DNA of 64,000 bases from Corynebacterium suicordis DSM 45110 (GTDB lineage Bacteria > Actinomycetota > Actinomycetes > Mycobacteriales > Mycobacteriaceae). Positions 1 to 9,452 of the stretch are shown here, piece after piece; the stretch's first letter is position 1; each line of letters opens with the position of its first letter. The notes under the pieces are model-generated. The model searched no databases and had not been told where the DNA came from. It saw only the letters and a list, made by a program, of their open reading frames with translations. Location of the stretch: contig NZ_JADKMY010000003.1 in the NCBI RefSeq assembly GCF_015351405.1, positions 186,001 through 250,000 of the forward strand. The letters are read 5' to 3'. The position numbers and the translations under genes were made by a program.

Positions 1-4
1 TAAT

Positions 5-1162
5 CTACTGCGAGCGCGTGACCTTCGCGGCGGCTTCCATGGCCATCCATCCGGAGAGCTGTACGGAGAGGTCACGCTCGGCGATATCGGAGCTGGCCAC
101 CGCACCGGCGATGGTGGCGCCGATCAACCCGCCGGCCTGCGGGAGAACAGCATCGCGTTCCCAATCGGCGCTGAATACGGGCAGGCCATCGACTTCCAGG
201 CGGGAGCGCCACACAGCTTCTGCGGTGGCCAGCACGATCCGGCGGGCGCGGCTCTTGGCCTGTCGGGTGGCATCACTGGCACCAGGAAGATCCGTGGCCA
301 CCAGGGCTAGGTAGCGCATGAGGATGCCATTGAACAGGCCGCCATCTCCACCACCGGTTCGCCAGTTGATCACGTCATGGTTGTTCGTCATGTGCGTGCT
401 CACCGCATCCACCAGGTGGTGCACGCGGGTGATGGAAGAAATGCCCACCGGGGACACTTCATCCGGACCCACACCTTCGGCCTTGCGCTGCGCCTTGGCC
501 AGCTCCGTGCACGCGCCGAGCATCACGCCCTGGCAATAGGAATGAGTATCCGTGGCGTTTTGCGGCCCGTGCATGCGCATGTGCAGGCCATCCATCACCA
601 GGCCCTTGCCATCGATGAGGTTTTCAAAGACCCAATCAACCAGGTGCGCGGAGAACTCCAGCTGTCCTTCCCGGGCAGCCAAGAGGGCTGCGGGACCATT
701 GGTCGGGACGTTGTAGAAATTCTCATTGCTGCGCCACGGCAGCACGCCCGTGAGCCCGTCCACGCCTTCCATGATGTTGGTGGAGAGTTCCCGGCTGCCC
801 CAGATGGTCTTGAATTCGGGGAGCCGCTGGGCGCGTTCGAAGGCGAGGGCCAGCCAGGCTTTATCGTCGTAATAGCTGTTCTTGGACAGCGGGCTGAGGT
901 TACGGATCCGAATGCCGCGGATGGTGCGGAGGATGCGCTGGGTACGCGCCTTGGTGCCGCGACGCTGAGCCGCATCCACCTGGTTATCCAGGTAATGCGC
1001 CTGCCACCAGTAGTGCCAGCGCAGGAACACTTTGTCTCGAGTGGTGGGCGGCCACGCGATGATGGCCAAATTGGTGCGCGGGAGTCCCCACAGCCGAGTG
1101 GCATGGCGTTCGTTCACTGCCTGCTCGGCCAAATCCGCCCTGTGTTCCCAACGTACTGTCAC
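5..1162 (-). CDS. GH76-like glycoside hydrolase (putative endo-alpha-1,6-mannanase)
   Basis: The 385-residue protein resembles glycoside hydrolase family 76, (alpha/alpha)6-barrel enzymes that cut alpha-1,6-mannan; in an actinobacterium the likely substrate is the mannan core of lipomannan-type glycolipids. A paired Asp (YYDD, Asp99-Asp100) matches the family's two adjacent catalytic acids, and the Trp-rich stretch around residues 48-56 and a SYCQG segment near the middle fit the family. There is no signal peptide, so it is probably cytoplasmic. The start is GTG with GAGGG about 8 nt upstream. It is the last gene of a minus-strand run, 38 bp after the RNA methyltransferase. Family assignment is by eye; substrate is inference. 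Confidence 0.72.
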   Translation of the reverse strand: MTVRWEHRADLAEQAVNERHATRLWGLPRTNLAIIAWPPTTRDKVFLRWHYWWQAHYLDNQVDAAQRRGTKARTQRILRTIRGIRIRNLSPLSKNSYYDDKAWLALAFERAQRLPEFKTIWGSRELSTNIMEGVDGLTGVLPWRSNENFYNVPTNGPAALLAAREGQLEFSAHLVDWVFENLIDGKGLVMDGLHMRMHGPQNATDTHSYCQGVMLGACTELAKAQRKAEGVGPDEVSPVGISSITRVHHLVDAVSTHMTNNHDVINWRTGGGDGGLFNGILMRYLALVATDLPGASDATRQAKSRARRIVLATAEAVWRSRLEVDGLPVFSADWERDAVLPQAGGLIGATIAGAVASSDIAERDLSVQLSGWMAMEAAAKVTRSQ

Positions 1163-1200
1163 GCGCGTTGCCCTCTCATTACTTCCGAATAGCTCAAGAT

Positions 1201-1872
1201 TTACCAGCTCTTACCCAAGTCTGTGTGGGTACTGATCCACGCATGCATGGCGATGCCCGCGGCCACTCCCGCGTTGATGGATCGGGTGGAGCCGAACTGG
1301 GCGATGGACACTGTCATCTTCGCTCCAGTTTGGGCTTCCTCGGTGACTCCCGGGCCTTCCTGGCCAAAGAGCAACAGGCAGCGTTCGGGCAGCTCCGCAG
1401 TCTCCAGCGGCACGCTGCCCGGAGTGTTATCTACCGCCACCACGGTGAGGTCATGCTGCTTGGCGTACTCCAGCACGTCCGTGACCGTGGGGTGATGCAT
1501 CAGGTGCTGATAGCGGTCGGTGACCATCGCCCCGCGCCGGTTCCACCGCCTGCGCCCAATGATGTGCACGGTATCCACCGCAAAGGCATTCGCGGTGCGA
1601 ACCACGGTGCCGATGTTGGAATCATTCTCAAAGTTCTCAATCGCGATGTGCAGCGGGTGGCGCTTGGTATCGATATCCGCCACGATCGCCTCGCGCGTCC
1701 AGTACCGATACGCATCCACCACGTTGCGACGATCACCCTCATCCAGCAGCTCGGGATCCCACTGCTCACCCGTCGGCCGCAGCTCACCGGGATGTTCTTC
1801 CTCCCACGGGCCGAGCCCATGCGGGTGCTCGTGCCACTCGGTGGGGCCAGGTTTGGAGTTTGAATCTTCCAT
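1201..1872 (-). CDS. TrmH/SpoU-family RNA 2'-O-methyltransferase
   Basis: SAM-dependent SPOUT-fold methyltransferase that would methylate a ribose 2'-OH in tRNA or rRNA. Conserved features are visible: the NIGTVVRTANAF segment (N-x-G-x-x-x-R, motif 1), LLFGQEGPG (motif 2) and SIAQFGSTRSINAG (motif 3) near the C-terminus. An in-frame ATG at 1899 would add nine residues, but the ATG at 1872 has GAGGGG seven bases upstream and sits beside the upstream gene's stop codon at 1874, so I prefer the shorter 223-residue form. The exact target (tRNA Gm18 or 23S rRNA) cannot be told from sequence. The first 60 residues are acidic, His/Pro-rich and not part of the core fold. Confidence 0.88.
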   Translation of the reverse strand: MEDSNSKPGPTEWHEHPHGLGPWEEEHPGELRPTGEQWDPELLDEGDRRNVVDAYRYWTREAIVADIDTKRHPLHIAIENFENDSNIGTVVRTANAFAVDTVHIIGRRRWNRRGAMVTDRYQHLMHHPTVTDVLEYAKQHDLTVVAVDNTPGSVPLETAELPERCLLLFGQEGPGVTEEAQTGAKMTVSIAQFGSTRSINAGVAAGIAMHAWISTHTDLGKSW

Positions 1873-1873
1873 G

Positions 1874-2563
1874 TCAGCGCCCCTCAAGAATGTAATCAAC
1901 CAGTCGATTCACCAGCAGCAACTGCGCGGTCACATACGTGGCCATCACGGCACCATCGGTGAGCGCATCCAGCCGAGACAGCTGCTTGAGCAGCGTCAAC
2001 CGAGCCAAGATCAACCCATCCGAGGCCACAAACAGGTTTCCACCCAGCGCCGCATCCTCCCGAGAATCCTGCGCCAGCACACTGGTGAGCCCCAGCAGCG
2101 AGCCATAACCCACCGCCGCGGGGAGTGCCTTTTTATTTCTTATCGACGCCAAACCGATCCCACCCAACATCGCCGGCACCCGCAGCACCAGATTCTTGCC
2201 CGTGATCCGTGCCCCGGAGCGCAGCAGGAGTGCGTGATAGGCCAGCTGATTCACCGCGAAGGCAGCACTCCCCTGGTTCAGGTTCTTTGCCCGGACCTGC
2301 GGGTTCTCGCTGCGGGAATCCTTGCCCATCAGGATGATGTCCCCTACCCAGCCACCGGCCAGACCTGCTGTGAGCAAGGCCGCATCCACCGGCTTGTTCA
2401 ATGCTGTGCGACGGTTGGATTCCGTGGCGAACAACGCACTCGATGCCAGAAGTAATGGCATGAGGGTGGGCTTGATGACGCGGGTGGTGGCGTCGGAAGG
2501 AAAGGCGGCAGCTACCACCGAAACGGCCGCGGCACCCAGGTAGGCCGAGCGCAGTTTAGGCAA
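1874..2563 (-). CDS. YhhN/TMEM86-like lysoplasmalogenase-family membrane protein
   Basis: Polytopic membrane protein of about 229 residues that looks like the YhhN (lysoplasmalogenase/TMEM86) family. Hydrophobic helices follow one another from the N-terminus, with family-like acidic positions in AGGWVGDIILMG and in the C-terminal part. The open frame extends to 2677, but that upstream part lies inside pyrE and translates to Trp/Arg-rich noise. A TTG at 2563 overlaps the pyrE stop and precedes the first hydrophobic helix; a CTG at 2554 is an alternative. The gene is sandwiched between pyrE and the methyltransferase with overlapping ends, so it is probably co-translated. Enzymatic activity is inference from the family. 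Confidence 0.68.
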   Translation of the reverse strand: MPKLRSAYLGAAAVSVVAAAFPSDATTRVIKPTLMPLLLASSALFATESNRRTALNKPVDAALLTAGLAGGWVGDIILMGKDSRSENPQVRAKNLNQGSAAFAVNQLAYHALLLRSGARITGKNLVLRVPAMLGGIGLASIRNKKALPAAVGYGSLLGLTSVLAQDSREDAALGGNLFVASDGLILARLTLLKQLSRLDALTDGAVMATYVTAQLLLVNRLVDYILEGR

Positions 2564-3104
2564 GGTCCAGATCCTCCAGGTCCAACAGGCTGCGGTACTC
2601 CACTCCCTCGGCCTGGATAACATCCTTGGCACCCGTGGCGCGGTCCACCACGGTGGCCACTCCCACCACGATGGCACCGGCGTTGCGCGCGGCGGCCACT
2701 GCGGTGAGCGGGGAATTTCCGGTGGTGGTGGTGTCCTCCACGATCAGCACGCGTTGGCCCTCGATGCTCGGGCCCTCAATCTGGCGCTGCATGCCGTGCT
2801 TCTTGGCTTCCTTGCGCACCACGAATGCGTCCACGTCCTCGCCGGCGTGCATGATCGCGGTGGCCACGGGATCAGCACCCAGGGTCAGGCCGCCGACGTG
2901 TGCGTAATCCCAATCTGCGGTGAGCTCACGCAGGAGGCTGCCGATGAGCTTGGAGGCCTCGCGGTGGAGGGTGGCGCGACGCAGGTCAACGTAGTAATCG
3001 GCCTCTTTGCCGGAGGACAGCGTGACCTTGCCATGCACCACGGCCAATTCCTTGACGAGCTCAGCGAGGCGCTGCTTGTTGGCGGGGTTCACTTCTGCGG
3101 ACAT
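2556..3104 (-). CDS. pyrE: Orotate phosphoribosyltransferase
   Basis: Transfers the phosphoribosyl group of PRPP to orotate to make OMP in de novo pyrimidine synthesis. The type I PRTase signature VLIVEDTTTTGNS (PRPP-binding loop) is present, as is the catalytic loop with VRKEAKKHG. The length of 182 residues is usual. An ATG at 3119 is possible, but the ATG at 3104 (MSAEVNP) has GGAGG eight bases upstream and is preferred. The gene is separated from the upstream acidic membrane protein by about 56 bp that could hold its own promoter; I see no clear attenuator. Confidence 0.95.
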   Translation of the reverse strand: MSAEVNPANKQRLAELVKELAVVHGKVTLSSGKEADYYVDLRRATLHREASKLIGSLLRELTADWDYAHVGGLTLGADPVATAIMHAGEDVDAFVVRKEAKKHGMQRQIEGPSIEGQRVLIVEDTTTTGNSPLTAVAAARNAGAIVVGVATVVDRATGAKDVIQAEGVEYRSLLDLEDLDLA

Positions 3105-3160
3105 TTGGGTTTCCTCCACTGCGATCGGGTTCTCTCCGAGAGTCTAGTGGAGGGACAGGA

Positions 3161-4840
3161 CTAGTCCTCCACCACTTCGCCATCCACCGTTTCGATGTCC
3201 TCCACCTCAACGGCCTCGATGGGTTCGGGGCGGGCGTGGCGCGCATCGGGGGCGCGGTGACGGCCGCGGGTTCTAACCCGAGTGTCTCGACGCAAACGCG
3301 AGACGTGGGACAAGGCCTCTTCATCAGAATCAGCATCAATAATTTCAGCGGAATACACGCCCTCGGCGGGCTCGGCGATCTCCGAATCGGCCACGAATGT
3401 CTCTTCTGCAGCTGCGGAATCGTATTCCGCGAAGATGGTGGCCTCGTGCTCCACGTCATTGCGGATGACCTGCGAGTATCGCGCGGTGGACGGGCTGATG
3501 TGTTCGGCATCCTCGCCCAACCGGGGCAAATGCCCATCGGATTCTGATTCCGCATCGGCCACGTGGAATTCCGCGAAATCCTCCGGGTCTCCCTCACTGC
3601 GCCCCGTGGAACGGGAGGGGAACACCACTGGTTCGGCTGGACGGGTGATGTCTGGACGACCGTCTTCCTCAATGAGACCCGCCTCCAGGGCGTCCGCTAC
3701 TGGGTCGGCCACTGGCTCAGGATCGGTGCCCGCATCGGGAACTGCGCGCAGGTGACCGCCAGCGGTTGATGGCGCAGCCTTCTCTGCCTCCACCCCGCTG
3801 CCCAGCTGGAGCGTCTTGGCCTCCAGAGTCAGCGGGCCACCCGGCATGGGACGAGTTTGATCGGCCAAGTCCATGTCCAGCGGAATGCTCAGAGACTCCG
3901 GCGGGAGCACCATCGCTGCATCCGCCAGGTTGCGCACGTGGGGCAGGATCTTGTCCCACACGCTGACTTCCAGACGACGGGAAATCTGCAGGATCACCCA
4001 GTTGCTATCCCATATCACTTCACTGCTGACCTGGGACAACGCGCGCAAACCATCTTCCACACGGGCATCCAGCATGCGATCCAACGCGCGCACATCCGTG
4101 GTGTACGCCACGAACGGTGGCTGATCCAGTGGTTCGATGCGGCGCATGCCCTCGGGCACGGCGCGCGTGGTGGAATAGTGCACGCTGACCGGGGAATATG
4201 CCTCGCGGCGGACAGCCACGATAGTCCTACCCTCCACATCCGCGATGTGGGTCTGCAGGCCGTGCGCGTATCCGCTGACCACTTCCCGGGCCACGGGATT
4301 GGGCTCAGTGATACCCAGCAGATCAACCGGCCACTGCGCAGCCAGGGTTTTCTCATCCTTGAAGTATTCAAAACCGTGTTCGGCTGCCCAGGCCCTGCGT
4401 CGGCGGCGCACACCACCAAAGTTCAGTGGTGAGGAAGCCTCTTCCTCACGCGCCACGGCAGGCTCTTCCCCGGAAGTATCGGTTTCGGGGTGCGGCGCGG
4501 GTTCGTGAGCAGGAGCGGGCACCGTTTCGGGAGCATCAGCTACGGGCTCGGTGGGCTCAGCGTAGTCAGCATCATCCGCGAAATCAGCGGAATCAACTGA
4601 CCCAGCGCGCTCCGTGTAATCCCCGTCTTCCGGCTCATCCGCAGGCTCGGAGGACTCAGCGGAAGCATCATCATCTTCCGCGGACTCCCACTCCCAATCA
4701 GCAGCTTCGGATGAATGAGAAGCGGATGGGTCAGGGGTGGCGTCGGCAACAAAGGAATCAGAATTGGCACGACGAAGCAGCCACACAGCAAGGCCGAGCA
4801 GCAGCAGCCCTATGAGCAGGGCAAACCCCGATCCATCCAT
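3161..4840 (-). CDS. Acidic single-pass membrane protein, function unknown
   Basis: I do not recognise this 559-residue protein. It has one N-terminal membrane helix (about residues 5-22), then about 120 residues very rich in Asp, Glu, Ala and Pro. A compact domain of about 200 residues follows, starting at an Arg cluster (VRRRRRAWAAEHGF), and then a second long acidic, disordered tail ending in a basic RTRGRHR patch. This layout recalls ZipA-type tethers, but no family can be named. The ATG lies 7 bp after the gcvH stop, so it is probably translated with the glycine-cleavage operon although nothing links it to glycine metabolism. Its composition is extreme but the codon usage looks native. 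Confidence 0.8.
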   Translation of the reverse strand: MDGSGFALLIGLLLLGLAVWLLRRANSDSFVADATPDPSASHSSEAADWEWESAEDDDASAESSEPADEPEDGDYTERAGSVDSADFADDADYAEPTEPVADAPETVPAPAHEPAPHPETDTSGEEPAVAREEEASSPLNFGGVRRRRRAWAAEHGFEYFKDEKTLAAQWPVDLLGITEPNPVAREVVSGYAHGLQTHIADVEGRTIVAVRREAYSPVSVHYSTTRAVPEGMRRIEPLDQPPFVAYTTDVRALDRMLDARVEDGLRALSQVSSEVIWDSNWVILQISRRLEVSVWDKILPHVRNLADAAMVLPPESLSIPLDMDLADQTRPMPGGPLTLEAKTLQLGSGVEAEKAAPSTAGGHLRAVPDAGTDPEPVADPVADALEAGLIEEDGRPDITRPAEPVVFPSRSTGRSEGDPEDFAEFHVADAESESDGHLPRLGEDAEHISPSTARYSQVIRNDVEHEATIFAEYDSAAAEETFVADSEIAEPAEGVYSAEIIDADSDEEALSHVSRLRRDTRVRTRGRHRAPDARHARPEPIEAVEVEDIETVDGEVVED

Positions 4841-4847
4841 AGAAAAA

Positions 4848-5231
4848 TTACTCGTTAGCGGCGGCGTATTCGCTGGAATCCATCAGCTCGCCAACCTCGG
4901 ATACCTTCACCTCGTAGAGCCAGCCAGCGGTGTACGGATCTTCGTTGATCAACGCGGCGTTATCAGCCAGCTCCTCGTTGATGGCCACGATCTCACCGGT
5001 GACGGGAGCGTAGATATCAGAGACGGACTTGGTGGATTCCACCTCGCCGAAAGCCTCGCCGGCTTCCACTTCATCGCCAACCTCTGGCAACTCCACGAAA
5101 ACGATCTCTCCCAGCGCCTCAGCAGCGATGTGGGTAATGCCCACGCGGACGGTATCCCCAGCAGAGACCTCGGTGGAATTAACCCACTCGTGCTCCTCGG
5201 AGTACAGGTAATCAGTTGGCAAAGTGGCCAT
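4848..5231 (-). CDS. gcvH: Glycine cleavage system H protein
   Basis: Lipoylated carrier that shuttles the aminomethyl intermediate between the P, T and L proteins of the glycine cleavage complex. The 127-residue length and the lipoyl motif ESTKSVSD with the modified Lys at position 68 are canonical, as is the N-terminal YSEEHEWV segment. It is the third gene of a gcvP-gcvT-gcvH operon, about 74 bp downstream of gcvT, under the tandem glycine riboswitch at 9453-9637. No lipoate synthase or ligase gene follows it here. Confidence 0.97.
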   Translation of the reverse strand: MATLPTDYLYSEEHEWVNSTEVSAGDTVRVGITHIAAEALGEIVFVELPEVGDEVEAGEAFGEVESTKSVSDIYAPVTGEIVAINEELADNAALINEDPYTAGWLYEVKVSEVGELMDSSEYAAANE

Positions 5232-5305
5232 ATCGGGCTCCTCAAATGCGTGATGGTGATGATGCGCTGGTCAAGACTCTACACCAGCGCAGGATTGAAT
5301 TGGGA

Positions 5306-6475
5306 CTACTTCTTACGGGAGTAAAACGGCAGCTTAACCACGGTGTATGGGTAGCGCTTGCCGCGGATATCCACCTCCACGGTGCTGCCCTCTGCCACGC
5401 CATTTTCCTGGGCTTCGGTGGAGATGTAAGCCATCGCGATGGGGTGGCCGAGCGTTGGGGACAGCGCGCCGGAAGTCACGGTGCCGATTGCCTGCTCACC
5501 CTCGGCAGTGAACACCTCATAACCACCTCGGGCTGCGCGGCGGCCTTCGCCCTCCAATCCCACGAGCACCTGCTGGGTGCCCTTTTCCTTGGCGGCCACG
5601 ATGGCATCGCGACCCACGAAGGATTCCTTGGACTTGGTAGCAGCCAGCACTCCGAGACCTGCGGCAACGGGGGTCAGTTCCAGGGAAAGCTCGTTGCCGT
5701 ACAGCGGCATGCCGGCCTCCAGTCGGAGGGTATCGCGGCAGGCCAGGCCACAGGGCTTGCCGCCCAGCTGACCGGCTTCATCCATGGCCTTGGCCCACAC
5801 CAGCTCGGCGCCATCGTTGTTCACGATGATCTCAAAGCCATCCTCACCCGTGTAACCGGTGCGAGCGATAATGCATGGTTGACCTGCGACGATCCCCTGG
5901 AATGCCGCGTAGTAACCCAGGCCTTCGATAGCTTCGGCCACAGTCTCGCCAGCGCCGGACGCCTCGGGAGCGTCGGTGACATTCTCCACCACTTTGAGCA
6001 TCACCTCAGCGGCCTTGGGGCCCTGCACGGCGATCATGGAGGTCTGCGCGGATTGGTTATCCAGCTCTACCTCGAAATTGTCAACCCGCTGCTCCATCGC
6101 GGCGAACACGGCATCCGCGTTACCGGCATTGGGGATAACCAGGAATTCCTGTTCAGCCAAGCGGTACGTGATGAGGTCATCGATGATGGTGCCCTCCTCC
6201 GTGCAGATCATGGAGTACTTGGCCTTACCCACTTTCACCGCGGCGATGTTGGAGATGAACGCCTCGTTCAAATACTCCGCGGCCTGGGTTCCCGTGACGC
6301 GCACTTCACCCATGTGGGAGAGGTCAAACACACCCACTGCTTCGCGCACGGCGCGGTGTTCTTCCAGCTCGCTTTCATATTTCAGTGGCATATCCCAGCC
6401 GCCGAAATCGGTGAAACGCGCGCCCAATTTTTCGTGGACCAGGTGCAGGGCAGTCTGCTTTGGTTCTGTGCTCAT
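5306..6475 (-). CDS. gcvT: Glycine cleavage system T protein (aminomethyltransferase)
   Basis: Transfers the methylene group from the H-protein aminomethyl arm to tetrahydrofolate, releasing ammonia. The 389-residue protein shows the expected N-terminal HEKLGARFTDFGGWDMP segment, the FDLSHMGE motif, and GYTGEDGFEI in the folate-binding region; the C-terminal barrel ends in KLPFYSRKK. It lies 32 bp downstream of gcvP and upstream of gcvH in the riboswitch-controlled operon. Length and motifs are complete. Confidence 0.97.
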   Translation of the reverse strand: MSTEPKQTALHLVHEKLGARFTDFGGWDMPLKYESELEEHRAVREAVGVFDLSHMGEVRVTGTQAAEYLNEAFISNIAAVKVGKAKYSMICTEEGTIIDDLITYRLAEQEFLVIPNAGNADAVFAAMEQRVDNFEVELDNQSAQTSMIAVQGPKAAEVMLKVVENVTDAPEASGAGETVAEAIEGLGYYAAFQGIVAGQPCIIARTGYTGEDGFEIIVNNDGAELVWAKAMDEAGQLGGKPCGLACRDTLRLEAGMPLYGNELSLELTPVAAGLGVLAATKSKESFVGRDAIVAAKEKGTQQVLVGLEGEGRRAARGGYEVFTAEGEQAIGTVTSGALSPTLGHPIAMAYISTEAQENGVAEGSTVEVDIRGKRYPYTVVKLPFYSRKK

Positions 6476-6490
6476 GCTGGTTTCCTTTTC

Positions 6491-6508
6491 TTCTTTTTTC
6501 CCGACGCC
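6491..6508 (+). repeat. Dispersed pyrimidine-CGACGCC word, copy between gcvT and gcvP
   Basis: TTCTTTTTTCCCGACGCC. One of at least 18 copies in this window of a T/C-run followed by CGACGCC; this copy spans the intergenic gap. Confidence 0.7.
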
Positions 6509-9408
6509 TAGCTCTCGATATCGAAAGCTTCAAGCGGTGGGCAGCTACATACGAGGTTGCGGTCACCGTAGGCATCATCGATGCGACGAACCGGAACGAA
6601 GTACTTGGTGGTGCGCAGGCCATCCACGGGGAACGCGGCCTGGGTGCGGGTGAAGTGGCCGCCGGAGACAGCCTCTTCGAAGTCATCGCGGGTCACCGAG
6701 TACGCGGTGAACGGAGCGTGGCGCAGCACGGAATCTTCCGCGGACACCTTGCCATCGATAACGTCCTGGATCTCCCGGCGCACGCTAATCATGGCTTCGA
6801 TGAAGCGATCCAGCTCTGCCTTGTCCTCGGATTCGGTGGGTTCCACCATCAGGGTTCCCGGCACGGGGAAGGCCAGGGTTGGGGCGTGGAAACCGTAGTC
6901 CATCAGGCGCTTTGCCACATCGGCTGCGGTGATCCTGGAGAGCTTGGTCAGCTCGCGCAGGTCCAGGATGCACTCGTGGGCCACCAGGCCGGAATCTCCC
7001 TTGTACAGCGTTGGGTAGTGATCCTGCAGCTGGTGGGAGATGTAGTTGGCAGTCACCAGCGCCATGCGGGAAGCCTCGGTGAGGCCTTCATCGCCCATCA
7101 GCGCGATGTAAGCCCAGGTGATGGGCAGCACTCCGGCGGAGCCGTAGCGCGCGGCGGATACTGGCTGGCCGGAGGTGTAATCGTCCTCGCCCTCGGGCAG
7201 TTCAGCAGAAGGATCCGCAGGCAGGAATGGGATGAGGTGCTCGGCTACGCACACTGGACCCACACCCGGACCGCCACCACCATGGGGGATGGTGAAGGTC
7301 TTGTGCAGGTTCAGGTGGGAGACGTCGCCACCAAATTCACCCGGCTGCGCCAAACCGACCAGCGCGTTGAGGTTCGCTCCATCGATGTAGACCTGCCCAC
7401 CGGCGGCGTGCACCTTCTCGCAGACCTGGCGCACATGCTCCTCGAAGACACCGTGCGTGGACGGGTAAGTAATCATGATGGCTGCGGTCTGAGGGCCATA
7501 CTTCTCCAGCTTGGCATCCAGATCATCCAGGTCCACTGAACCCTCTTCGCCGTTCTTCACGGCAACGACCTTCAGACCGGCCAGCGCTGCGGAAGCCGCA
7601 TTGGTGCCGTGCGCGGAGGCGGGGATCAACACGATATCGCGCTGATCATCCCCGCGGGAAAGGTGGTAGCGATGAATGGCCAGCAGACCAGCGAATTCAC
7701 CCTGGGAACCGGCATTAGGCTGCACGGATACCTTGGCATAACCGGTGATCTTTTCCAGTCGCTCTTCCAGATCCTTAATCAGGTCCAGCCAACCCTGGGC
7801 CTGCTCGGCGGGAGCGTGCGGGTGGATTCCGGCGAAGCCTGGCCAGGTGATGGGCTCCATGGAGATGGCGGAGTTCAGCTTCATGGTGCAAGAGCCCAGT
7901 GGGATCATCGTGCGGTCCAGCGCCAGGTCCCTATCGGCAAGCTTGCGGAGGTAGCGCATCATCTGGGTCTCAGAGCTCACGCTATGGAACACGGGGTGCG
8001 TGAGGATGGCATCCGTGCGGAGCAATTCTGCTTCACCGAGGGGGCCAGAGGTGGCGTCGAAATCAGAGGAATCAACGGAGGCGGACTTGCCGGAAATGAC
8101 CTTGACCAGCTCGGCGATATCCGCATCCGTGGTGGATTCGCCCACGGAGATGCCCACGAACTCGGCGTTGACTCGGCGGAGGTTGTAGCCCGCGTCTGCG
8201 GCTGCGGCGATGATGTCATCGGCGCTGGAGACCTGCACGGTGACGGTATCGAAGAAGGTGTCATGAGCCAGAGTCAGGCCTGCCTCGGAGAGTGCCACTG
8301 CCAGGCTGACCGCGCGGCCGTGGATGTCCGTGGCGATCTCGCGCAGACCATCAGGGCCGTGCCAGACCGCATAGAAACCGGCCATCACGGCCAGCAGAGC
8401 CTGGGCGGTACAGATGTTGGAGGTGGCCTTTTCGCGGCGAATGTGCTGCTCACGCGTCTGCAGAGCCAGGCGGTAAGCGGGTGCGCCTTCGGCGTCCTTG
8501 GAGACGCCAACGATGCGACCCGGCAGCTTGCGCTCCAGTGCGTTGGTGCAGGACATGAACGCGGCGTGCGGGCCGCCGAAGAACAGCGGGACGCCGAAGC
8601 GCTGCGCGGAACCCACGGCGATATCCGCGCCCTGGGAGCCGGGAGAAGTGAGCAGCACCTGGGCCATGAGGTCGCAGGCCACGGTCACCAGCGTGGCGGA
8701 TTCCTTGGCAGCAGCGATCAGCGGGGTGAGATCCCGCACGCGGCCGGTTGATCCAGGGTTGGAGAGCACCACGCCCACCAGGTTCTCGTAGGCAGAGAAA
8801 TCGAAATCATCGGTGATCTCCACCAGCTCCACGGGGATCTCCGCGGCCTCGGCGCGAGCCAGAGTCACGGTGACGGACTGCTGGTGCAGCGCGTTATCCA
8901 GCAGCACCACTCCGCCCTTTTTGAAGGCCTTGGCATTGCCACGAGCCATCAGCTGCACAGCTTCGGCAACCGCTGTGGCCTCATCCAGCAAGGATGCGCC
9001 AGCGATGGGCAAGCCCGTGAGGTCCTGCACGGCAGTCTGGAAGTTAAGCAGCGCTTCTAGGCGGCCCTGGGAAATCTCTGGCTGGTACGGCGTGTACGCG
9101 GTGTACCAACCGGGATTTTCGGTGACATTGCGGCGGATCACGGCTGGGGTGATGGTGTCGTAGTAACCGTTGCCGATCAGCTGCTTCTTCTGCACGTTCT
9201 TATCAGCAAAAGCGCGCAGGGCGGCCAGGGTGTCCTGCTCGCTCAGGGCATCTGGAAGGCCGATTTCACCCTTTTGGGCGATGCTGGCGGGAATCGCGGA
9301 TTCAGCCAAGGCCTGCGCGGATTCATAACCGAGGATCTGCAGGATCTCAGCGGTATCGGACTCATTGGGGCCGATGTGACGGGGGACAAAGGGTGCAGCG
9401 TGTGCCAT
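6508..9408 (-). CDS. gcvP: Glycine dehydrogenase (decarboxylating), P protein
   Basis: PLP enzyme that decarboxylates glycine and loads the aminomethyl group on the H protein. This is the fused single-chain form (966 residues). The PLP lysine lies in HLNLHKTFT at about residue 703, followed by the Gly-rich PHGGGGPG loop. The open frame continues upstream to 9636, but that part is the riboswitch read as protein; the ATG at 9408 (MAHAAPFVPRHIG) has GGAGAA about 8 bases upstream and matches the usual P-protein start. It is the first gene of gcvPTH. The 3' end carries one copy of the dispersed pyrimidine-CGACGCC word (6491-6508). Confidence 0.97.
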   Translation of the reverse strand: MAHAAPFVPRHIGPNESDTAEILQILGYESAQALAESAIPASIAQKGEIGLPDALSEQDTLAALRAFADKNVQKKQLIGNGYYDTITPAVIRRNVTENPGWYTAYTPYQPEISQGRLEALLNFQTAVQDLTGLPIAGASLLDEATAVAEAVQLMARGNAKAFKKGGVVLLDNALHQQSVTVTLARAEAAEIPVELVEITDDFDFSAYENLVGVVLSNPGSTGRVRDLTPLIAAAKESATLVTVACDLMAQVLLTSPGSQGADIAVGSAQRFGVPLFFGGPHAAFMSCTNALERKLPGRIVGVSKDAEGAPAYRLALQTREQHIRREKATSNICTAQALLAVMAGFYAVWHGPDGLREIATDIHGRAVSLAVALSEAGLTLAHDTFFDTVTVQVSSADDIIAAAADAGYNLRRVNAEFVGISVGESTTDADIAELVKVISGKSASVDSSDFDATSGPLGEAELLRTDAILTHPVFHSVSSETQMMRYLRKLADRDLALDRTMIPLGSCTMKLNSAISMEPITWPGFAGIHPHAPAEQAQGWLDLIKDLEERLEKITGYAKVSVQPNAGSQGEFAGLLAIHRYHLSRGDDQRDIVLIPASAHGTNAASAALAGLKVVAVKNGEEGSVDLDDLDAKLEKYGPQTAAIMITYPSTHGVFEEHVRQVCEKVHAAGGQVYIDGANLNALVGLAQPGEFGGDVSHLNLHKTFTIPHGGGGPGVGPVCVAEHLIPFLPADPSAELPEGEDDYTSGQPVSAARYGSAGVLPITWAYIALMGDEGLTEASRMALVTANYISHQLQDHYPTLYKGDSGLVAHECILDLRELTKLSRITAADVAKRLMDYGFHAPTLAFPVPGTLMVEPTESEDKAELDRFIEAMISVRREIQDVIDGKVSAEDSVLRHAPFTAYSVTRDDFEEAVSGGHFTRTQAAFPVDGLRTTKYFVPVRRIDDAYGDRNLVCSCPPLEAFDIES

Positions 9409-9452
9409 AAATGGATTCTCCGATTGTTTGCACGGGCGTTTGTCCTCCCCAC

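Noticed and set aside
5216..6511. A 431-codon open frame antisense to gcvT
   Set aside because: Composition is His/Gly/Leu-rich noise from the complementary strand of a well-supported gene.
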